Assembly: GCA_964342585.1 (NCBI GenBank) | Contig: CAYFHK010000051.1 | Location: 1-18,374, forward strand | Direction: 5' to 3' | Length of the DNA stretch: 18,374 bases | Origin: Parvularcula sp964342585 | GTDB lineage: Bacteria > Pseudomonadota > Alphaproteobacteria > Caulobacterales > Parvularculaceae | Part shown: positions 13,212-18,374 of the stretch, in pieces | Position numbering within the stretch: position 1 is the first letter of the stretch | Layout: every line of letters begins with the position of its first letter | The notes under the pieces: generated by a model | Databases searched by the model: none | What the model was told of the DNA's origin: nothing | Seen by the model: only the letters and a program-made list of their open reading frames with translations | Made by a program: the position numbers and the translations under genes

Positions 13212-14192
13212 TTAGCCCAATAGGCTTTCAACAGCAGCCCGCTCTTCGCGGAGTTCCGCTTCGGTCGCAGCCATCTTTTCTTTAGCAAAATCAGAGACTT
13301 CAAGCCCTTGTACGATCTCGTATTTGCCGCCGCCGCACCGGCATGGATAGCCATAGATGATGCCCGGCTCGATTCCGTAGGAGCCATCAGCGGGAATCCC
13401 CATGGAGACGTACGAATCACCTTCAGTGCCAAGAGCCCAATTCCGCATGTGATCGATCGCAGCTGAAGCCGCCGACGCAGCCGAGGAGGCCCCCCGCGCC
13501 TTGATGATCGCCGCGCCACGCTGCTGCACTGTCGGAATGAAGTCTGAGTGGTACCAGCCCTCGTCAACTTTCGAGAGCGCCGGCGCGCCACCAACTTTCG
13601 CGTTGTAGAGATCTGGGAACTGAGTCGAGGAGTGGTTGCCCCAAACCGCGACACCCGAGACATCTGTGGTGGCCGCACCGGTTTTCTCGGCAAGCTGGCT
13701 GATCGCCCGGTTGTGATCGAGCCGCATCATCGCGGTGAAGCATTTTGGATCGAGGTCCGGCGCGTTGGTTTGGGCAATGAGCGCGTTGGTGTTCGCCGGG
13801 TTGCCGACCACGAGCACTTTCACGTCGCGGCTCGCGTGATCATTGAGCGCTTTGCCTTGGGGACCAAAAATTCCGCCATTGGCTTGAAGCAGGTCTTTCC
13901 GCTCCATCCCGTCCTTGCGCGGCATGGCGCCCACAAGCAGGCCATAGTCACAGTCTTTGAAGGCGACATTCACGTCATCGGTGGCGTTGATGTCGTGCAG
14001 CAGCGGGAACGCGCAGTCATTCAGCTCCATCACCACGCCATTGAGCGCGCCAAGCGCCGGCGTGATTTCGAGCAAGTTCAGAATCACCGGCTGGTCTTTG
14101 CCGAGCATGTCCCCCGAAGCGATTCGGAACAAAAGCGCATAGCCAATCTGGCCGGCGGCGCCGGTAACGGTGACGGTGACCGGAGATTTCAT
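13212..14192 (-). CDS. mdh: Malate dehydrogenase, type 2 (NAD-dependent)
   Basis: 326 residues. It oxidises malate to oxaloacetate in the TCA cycle, in the cytoplasm. The NAD-binding fingerprint TGAAGQIGY (10-18) and VVGNPANTNAL are those of the type 2, cytosolic-like malate dehydrogenases. The active-site loop MPRKDGMERKD supplies R92 and R98, MRLDHNRA gives R157 and catalytic D159, and WGNHS gives catalytic H187. AGAGGA lies about 8 nt before the ATG. Many alphaproteobacteria instead carry an LDH-like type with a GxGxxG fingerprint, often beside sucC, so both the subtype and its solitary position are of note. A palindrome GATTGCAATC at 14225-14234 lies 32 bp upstream of the start. The family assignment is secure. 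Confidence 0.96.
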   Translation of the reverse strand: MKSPVTVTVTGAAGQIGYALLFRIASGDMLGKDQPVILNLLEITPALGALNGVVMELNDCAFPLLHDINATDDVNVAFKDCDYGLLVGAMPRKDGMERKDLLQANGGIFGPQGKALNDHASRDVKVLVVGNPANTNALIAQTNAPDLDPKCFTAMMRLDHNRAISQLAEKTGAATTDVSGVAVWGNHSSTQFPDLYNAKVGGAPALSKVDEGWYHSDFIPTVQQRGAAIIKARGASSAASAASAAIDHMRNWALGTEGDSYVSMGIPADGSYGIEPGIIYGYPCRCGGGKYEIVQGLEVSDFAKEKMAATEAELREERAAVESLLG

Positions 14193-14449
14193 CAGAATAA
14201 TCCTCTTCGTTGAACGATAGCGTCGATTGCAATCAAGCCAGCGGACCGTGGCGCGAGAAATGCGCGTCGCTGCGAGCCGAGCACCGAGGCCAAGCCTGGC
14301 GCGCCCACATCGATGCCGCCGACATCCGCGCCCGTTTGCCCGCCTTTTTCGCGTTTGCGAAGCCCCGCTGACCAGATGGGTTCACATCGCCTGCCGAGCG
14401 GGGATAGCCTGCACCCTTGCTGTGCCGTCATCTGAAAGCGACCTTCTTT

Positions 14450-16483
14450 ATGTTTGGCCTCCGCCGCCGTCCCCTCACCCTTCTCGCTAGCGCCGCCATC
14501 ACTTCTGTTAGCGCTGCCCTCGCCGCACCGTTTGAAATCGAGGACCTCTATCGTTTGGCGCAGGTCGGCCAAATCACGGTGTCACCGAACGGCGAGGCGA
14601 TCGCGTATCGGCTCCATCGGCCGAATGACATCCTTTCGGGTGGCAAAGATGGTCGCGGCACGTCGGAGGTTTATGTCGCTTCCGGAACATCTGATGACAA
14701 ACTTTATCTGGCGAAGGACGTTGGGGCGCGATCCTTAGATTGGCGCGATGCCGATACGATGACCTACGTCGCAAAGGGCGATGATGATGCCGCCCCCAGC
14801 CTCTATGAAATCGATCTTTCAGGCGGCGCCGCGCGGAAAGTTTTCGGGTTCGACCGCGCCATCGGAGCATATACCCTCACCCCTGACGGAAACACGCTGT
14901 TCTTCAGTGCACGTGATGAAATTGCGCCAGTCGTCAAGAAAATGGCGGACAAAGGATTCGACGCCAACGTGATCGATGAAGATGTGCCGTTCACCCGGCT
15001 TTATCGCGTCGACCTGACCGCAGCCTCGCCGAGCGCCAAAGGCATCAATCTTGATGGCAATGTCTCCGACTTTGCCGTCTCGCCAGATGGCGCCCGCCTA
15101 GTCGTTGCGCTGGCGGAAACGCCGCTGATCGGTGATGATATCATCAATCGGAAATACTCAGTGGTCAACGCCAGTTCGGGCGCCACCATATCCACCCTGC
15201 AAACTGAAGGCAAAATTGGCGCCGCTGCCTTCTCACCGGATGGCAGCACGATCGCCCTCCTCGCCGGTCTCGACCGGACAGATCCGATCGCTCACACCCT
15301 CGCTGTTGCCGATCCCGATACTGGCGCTGTGCGCTTTCTCACCGGCGAGGATGAGGCCGATGAGATCGACTTTCTGTGGAAAGACAACACGACCCTCACA
15401 GTGCTCGCTCATCGCGGTACATCGTCGGAAACCTTCGAGATCACGATTGATGGCATCGTGGCCAAGCGCCGGCCACAGGTCGGCAATGTGTTGCTCAATA
15501 TTGAGGGGCAAGCAGGTACCATGGCGGCCGTGGGCATGGCGCCTGATCATCCGCGTGCGCTCTATAAGCAAGACGGTGAGACCTTCGCAAAGCACACCGA
15601 CTATAATGCTTGGGTCGCTGATCTCGACCTCGGAAACCAAGAGGTCGTCACCTGGACGGCACATGATGGCGTTGAGGTTGAGGGCATTCTTGTAACACCC
15701 CAGGGCCGCAAACCGCGCAATGGCTGGCCGACCATCTTGGTTGTGCATGGCGGGCCAGAGGCCCATTATTCGAACGGCTGGATCACGCGATATTCAGACC
15801 CCGGCCATTTCGGCGCTGGTGATGGATATGCCGTCTTTTATCCGAATTATCGTGGCTCTACTGGCCGTGGACAAACCTTCGCGAAGCTCGACCACCAAGA
15901 TGCGCCCGCGGCTGAGTTCAATGATTACATTGATGGTCTCGAATATCTCGCTAACGAAGGGATTGTCGATCCCGATCGCGTGGGGATCACCGGCGGGTCT
16001 TATGGCGGGTACGCCTCGGCGTGGGGTGCAACAGCGCAGTCTGAGCATTTCAAGGCCGCAGTGATCTTCGTGGCGTTGACGGATCTGATCTCCTTTTCGG
16101 GCACCACGGACATTTCAGAAGAGATGGTGGTCAGCCATTTCCGCGATTACCCCGAAGGCAATTGGCAGACCTACCTAGAGCAAAGCCCCGTCTACCACGC
16201 ATCGAAGTCGAAAACGCCATCGCTCATTCTGCATGGCGAGGCGGACCCCCGGGTTCATCCGAGCCAATCCCTTGAGCTCTATCGCTATCTCAAACGCGTC
16301 GGCGAAGCGCCGGTTCGACTCGTGACGTACCCTGATGAAGGGCATGGCAATCGGAAAGCCGCTGCGCAGTATGACTATGCCCTGCGCCTGATGAGGTGGA
16401 TGGACCGGTTCGTGAAGCAAAACCATGACAACCTTCCGCCAACGCGGGTGCCGGAGATCGAGAAGTTGATGAAGGGTGATTAA
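14450..16483 (+). CDS. Secreted S9 family prolyl oligopeptidase-type peptidase
   Basis: 677 residues from the chosen start. A signal peptide (MFGLRRRPLTLLASAAIT..., about 25 residues, ending ALA-A) predicts periplasmic or secreted location. Residues to about 400 form a repeat-rich beta-propeller of the type that gates access (ITVSPNGEAIAY, FAVSPDGARLVVA, AAFSPDGSTIALL). The C-terminal alpha/beta-hydrolase domain has HGGPEAHYSNGW, the nucleophile motif GGSYGGYAS (Ser517), the acid in EADPRVHP (Asp599) and the base in DEGHGN (His632). Substrates of such enzymes are short peptides, often with Pro or Ala at P1. The longest frame begins at a TTG at 14417; ATG at 14450 is preferred because it starts the signal peptide, although no strong Shine-Dalgarno is seen. 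It is divergent from mdh with a 257-bp gap. Confidence 0.92.
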   Translation: MFGLRRRPLTLLASAAITSVSAALAAPFEIEDLYRLAQVGQITVSPNGEAIAYRLHRPNDILSGGKDGRGTSEVYVASGTSDDKLYLAKDVGARSLDWRDADTMTYVAKGDDDAAPSLYEIDLSGGAARKVFGFDRAIGAYTLTPDGNTLFFSARDEIAPVVKKMADKGFDANVIDEDVPFTRLYRVDLTAASPSAKGINLDGNVSDFAVSPDGARLVVALAETPLIGDDIINRKYSVVNASSGATISTLQTEGKIGAAAFSPDGSTIALLAGLDRTDPIAHTLAVADPDTGAVRFLTGEDEADEIDFLWKDNTTLTVLAHRGTSSETFEITIDGIVAKRRPQVGNVLLNIEGQAGTMAAVGMAPDHPRALYKQDGETFAKHTDYNAWVADLDLGNQEVVTWTAHDGVEVEGILVTPQGRKPRNGWPTILVVHGGPEAHYSNGWITRYSDPGHFGAGDGYAVFYPNYRGSTGRGQTFAKLDHQDAPAAEFNDYIDGLEYLANEGIVDPDRVGITGGSYGGYASAWGATAQSEHFKAAVIFVALTDLISFSGTTDISEEMVVSHFRDYPEGNWQTYLEQSPVYHASKSKTPSLILHGEADPRVHPSQSLELYRYLKRVGEAPVRLVTYPDEGHGNRKAAAQYDYALRLMRWMDRFVKQNHDNLPPTRVPEIEKLMKGD

Positions 16484-16499
16484 AGCGAAGTGCATGTTG

Positions 16500-16521
16500 C
16501 CCCCCTCCTATAAGGATGGGG
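16500..16521 (+). terminator. Weak hairpin after the S9 peptidase gene
   Basis: CCCC-C-TCCT and AGGA-T-GGGG pair with one internal mismatch around an ATA loop, 17 nt after the stop. No T-tract follows, so it is a possible rho-independent-like end or transcript stabiliser only. Confidence 0.35.
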
Positions 16522-16596
16522 ATAGTCATGACAAAAGCTTATCGGTGATGATTGCGTAGGCTGAGGATCGCCGGTCATTGGGCGAAATGACGCGTC

Positions 16597-17022
16597 TCAA
16601 AGAAACATGGTTTTTATAGCCAATTCCGTAAGGGCCTTGATTTGTTTCTCATCGCTAGGTTTCAATGCCAAATCGGTGGCGCATTGATAAGCATTTGCGA
16701 TTGCAGATGAGAAAGCTTTGGACTGCTCAGGAATATCGCTCGAGTGGATTTCGCGAAGACGGTTGAAGATATGCTCTACTATCTTCGACAATAATTCAGG
16801 GTCGACTTGTTTCTGCTCGGTTCCGATTAAAGTTGAAACGCTGACGTCCAGTCCGTCAGCCAAACTTTGGACAGTCGAGAGCTTAGGACTATGATCTGAT
16901 GACAAAACGGCGCGCACGGAGCTTTCTCCAAGCCCAGAGCGCCTTGCGAGTTCGCTGTTTGACCACCCCTTCTCGCTCAACAGCTGCCTCAGATTAATGC
17001 GGAACGAACTGGTTAAATTCAT
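16597..17022 (-). CDS. XRE-family helix-turn-helix regulator, AT-rich
   Basis: 141 residues. An N-terminal HTH_XRE domain at about 5-65: FRINLRQLLSEKGWSNSELA, RRSGLGESSVRAVLS (recognition helix) and PKLSTVQSLADGLDVSVSTL. The C-terminal half is a helical, moderately acidic domain (PELLSKIVEHIFNRLREIH, then AIANAYQCATDLAL) without recognised enzymatic motifs. It probably mediates oligomerisation. The ATG at 17022 lies 4 nt after the TAG of the GST gene, so its ribosome site (GGTAGG) is inside the upstream stop region and coupling by re-initiation is likely. A TTG one codon earlier is an alternative. Base composition is clearly more AT-rich than its neighbours, suggesting a different origin. It may autoregulate the unit or be a phage-like repressor relic; no partner toxin or phage gene is visible. 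Confidence 0.85.
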   Translation of the reverse strand: MNLTSSFRINLRQLLSEKGWSNSELARRSGLGESSVRAVLSSDHSPKLSTVQSLADGLDVSVSTLIGTEQKQVDPELLSKIVEHIFNRLREIHSSDIPEQSKAFSSAIANAYQCATDLALKPSDEKQIKALTELAIKTMFL

Positions 17023-17026
17023 CAAC

Positions 17027-17647
17027 CTACCGCTGCTGCGCCGCCATCAGCTCATCGTCCCGGGCTTTTGCTTTTTGCGCGGCTGGGCGTGCCGCCAAGC
17101 GACCGGCATAGGCCTCGAGCGCGGGGGTTTTCGTCACCGTACCGAATTGCAGTCCCCAGAGCACTTGCGCACCACAATAGACGTCCGCCGCGGTGAAGCG
17201 GTCACCGCACACAAAGTCGCGGCCTTGGAACATCTGATCCAGCACATTCATGGTCAGCTCATAGCTGCCAAAGCCAGCGGAGGCCTGCTGATCTCCCGTC
17301 GGCGCGATGCCTAACGTTTTGCTAGTGACGGCCTGCTCGACCGGGCCCGCTGCAAAGAACAGATAGCGGAAATAATCCGCCTCCTCCCCCGGTTTCGGGC
17401 CCAGCTCTTTTTCTGGAAACACGGCCGCGAGATAGGCGCAGATCGCTGCACACTCGGTCACCGTCTTGCCGTTATGGACGATGGCAGGCACCTTCCCCAT
17501 CGGGTTGATGGCCAAATAGGCCGGCGCCTTCATCTCAGGGCCATAGCCGACGAGGTGCTCATCGTATGGCTCGCCAAGCTCTTCGAGCATCCACCGCACG
17601 ATTTGTCCGCGCGACATCGGGTTTGTGTAAAAAGCGATCTCCGCCAT
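17027..17647 (-). CDS. Glutathione S-transferase family protein
   Basis: 206 residues. The thioredoxin-fold N-domain shows FYTNPMSRGQIVRWMLEELG (S12 and R13 at the glutathione-activating position), INPMGKVPAIV with the cis-Pro in the VP pair at about 54, and TECAAICAYL at 64-73, where Cys replaces the usual Ser after Glu. The C-terminal helical domain follows (YFRYLFFAAGPVEQAV, FTAADVYCG). It conjugates or otherwise uses glutathione with an electrophile in the cytoplasm; the substrate is unknown. ATG at 17647 is preferred over the longer frame at 17662, because GGGGAGGA lies about 5 nt upstream and the protein then starts in family register. It follows the dienelactone hydrolase gene by 62 bp and precedes the XRE gene by 4 bp, so it is the middle gene of a probable operon. 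Confidence 0.9.
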   Translation of the reverse strand: MAEIAFYTNPMSRGQIVRWMLEELGEPYDEHLVGYGPEMKAPAYLAINPMGKVPAIVHNGKTVTECAAICAYLAAVFPEKELGPKPGEEADYFRYLFFAAGPVEQAVTSKTLGIAPTGDQQASAGFGSYELTMNVLDQMFQGRDFVCGDRFTAADVYCGAQVLWGLQFGTVTKTPALEAYAGRLAARPAAQKAKARDDELMAAQQR

Positions 17648-17654
17648 GGACGTC

Positions 17655-17679
17655 CTCCCCATCTGATGACGATGGGGAG
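17655..17679 (-). promoter_or_regulatory. Perfect 9-bp hairpin covering the GST ribosome site
   Basis: CTCCCCATC and GATGGGGAG form a perfect inverted repeat with a 7-nt loop in the gap between the hydrolase and GST genes. The arm nearest the GST gene contains the GGGGAG part of its Shine-Dalgarno, so folding would hide it. No T-run follows, so it is not a standard terminator. It could also be a DNA operator. Confidence 0.6.
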
Positions 17680-17709
17680 TGTGCGCCCGAATGCCGCACT
17701 GGGCAATCC

Positions 17710-18374
17710 TTAGTCGAACAGTTCCTTCAGGAAGCTGGTCGCCCCACGCCAGGACCGGTCGTCGGCGGCGGGGTCATAGATCAGCCCCATATCGGGCTTA
17801 TCAGCATCTTTGTTCGTGAAAGCGTGGCCGACACCGCCAAAGAGATGGAGCTGCCAATCGGCCTTGCGGCCGGTCATCTCGTCGGTGAATTGACGCTGCG
17901 CGTCCGGGTCAGCCATGGGGTCGTCATAACCTTGGAAGGCGATGACCTTCGCTCTGATCTCGTCCTTTTGATCCGGAAGCGGATCACCGAAAACGGAGTG
18001 GAACGCCGCGGCACCGAGGATGGGGGCGTTCACCCGCGCATAATCGAGCGCACAGAGCCCGCCAAAGCAGTACCCGGTGACGGCGACCTTCTTCTCATTC
18101 ACCTCTGGCTGATCATTCACGACGTCAAGCGCCGCCATCAGTCGACGGTGCAGTTTCGCGCGATCCTCCACAAGCGGCGTCATCAATGCCTGGTTCTCTT
18201 CGATCGTCGTGCCGCGCACGCCCTTGCCATAGACGTCGGCAGCAAAACCGACATAGCCCATTTCGGCGTAGCGCTTCGCCGCCTCTTCCTCGTGAGGCTG
18301 GCGGCCGGACCAGGCGTGGCACACGATAACGGCCGGGCGGGCGCCGACGACGGTGTCATCGACGTAGAAGACGC
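17710..18374 (-). CDS. Dienelactone hydrolase family protein (5' end outside window)
   Basis: At least 221 residues; the open frame continues past the right edge in phase (VFYVDDTVVGARPAVIVCHAW). It is an alpha/beta hydrolase of the dienelactone hydrolase family, with Cys as nucleophile in GYCFGG (Cys codon at 18067-18069), Asp in GYDDPMAD and His in GVGHAF near the C-terminus. Other family text is YAEMGYVGFAADVYGKG and PVIVCHAW-type strand 1. Such enzymes hydrolyse lactones or esters such as dienelactone; many homologues are general carboxylesterases of unknown substrate. A GTG at 18324 opens a shorter frame, but it lies inside the conserved core, so it is not the real start. The gene is followed by GST and an XRE regulator on the same strand. 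Confidence 0.92.
   Translation of the reverse strand, partial: VFYVDDTVVGARPAVIVCHAWSGRQPHEEEAAKRYAEMGYVGFAADVYGKGVRGTTIEENQALMTPLVEDRAKLHRRLMAALDVVNDQPEVNEKKVAVTGYCFGGLCALDYARVNAPILGAAAFHSVFGDPLPDQKDEIRAKVIAFQGYDDPMADPDAQRQFTDEMTGRKADWQLHLFGGVGHAFTNKDADKPDMGLIYDPAADDRSWRGATSFLKELFD

Noticed and set aside
13548..14213. 221-residue plus-strand frame across mdh
   Set aside because: It is the mirror of mdh codons; mdh has every catalytic motif and a ribosome site.
14361..14400. tRNA-like GGTTCACATC segment
   Set aside because: No cloverleaf could be built around it; only the T-loop resemblance is present.
14193..14449. Possible small gene in the mdh/S9 peptidase divergent region
   Set aside because: Open frames exist on both strands but are Pro/Arg-rich, run into the neighbouring genes and have no ribosome site. 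The region is better read as upstream control sequence.

Overview
The window looks like a stretch of chromosome from a moderately GC-rich alphaproteobacterium. The evidence is the dense, GC-rich coding, a PgmG/ManB-type phosphomannomutase, a VPLPA-CTERM surface protein, a valine-degradation hydrolase and a ClpB, all of kinds common in that class. A type 2 malate dehydrogenase (GAAGQIG fingerprint) is less usual there. I cannot name the genus from the sequence alone. There is no rRNA, tRNA, CRISPR array, insertion sequence or phage structural gene. Most of the window is housekeeping and cell-envelope genes in short transcription units. Nothing in it is a clearly new multi-gene defence or biosynthetic system; the less ordinary items are listed as findings.

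Layout. 1-166: C-terminal end of a membrane protein (+). 231-752 (-): secreted acidic EF-hand protein with a strong terminator. 917-1984 (-): 3-hydroxyisobutyryl-CoA hydrolase. 2141-2596 (+): orphan 151-residue protein behind a Fur-like dyad. 2593-2919 (-): YbjQ/UPF0145 protein, with its stop codon interlocked with the previous gene's. 2985-3530 (-): EF-hand lipoprotein. 3688-5516 (+): translationally coupled pair of an SGNH hydrolase and a family 3 membrane acyltransferase. 5531-8191 (-): ClpB disaggregase with a sigma-32-like promoter. 8356-8733 (-): small four-helix membrane protein. 8906-9514 (-): TetR-type repressor, divergent from 9721-10500 (+), a sterol desaturase/fatty acid hydroxylase family enzyme. 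10639-12126 (+): phosphomannomutase/phosphoglucomutase. 12361-12900 (-): VPLPA-CTERM protein. 13212-14192 (-): malate dehydrogenase. 14450-16483 (+): secreted S9 prolyl oligopeptidase-type peptidase. 16597-18374 (-): a probable three-gene unit of dienelactone hydrolase (entering from the right edge), glutathione S-transferase and a small AT-rich XRE regulator.

How the genes fit together. Several products concern the envelope. The SGNH/acyltransferase pair probably O-acylates a glycan, the hexose-phosphate mutase feeds sugar-nucleotide and polysaccharide synthesis, the TetR/hydroxylase pair probably modifies a lipid, and two calcium-binding proteins, a VPLPA-CTERM protein and an S9 peptidase are exported. 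Central metabolism is represented by malate dehydrogenase and valine catabolism, and stress response by ClpB and the hydrolase/GST unit. Gene starts were chosen from Shine-Dalgarno spacing and signal-peptide position, so several proteins are given shorter than their longest open frame.
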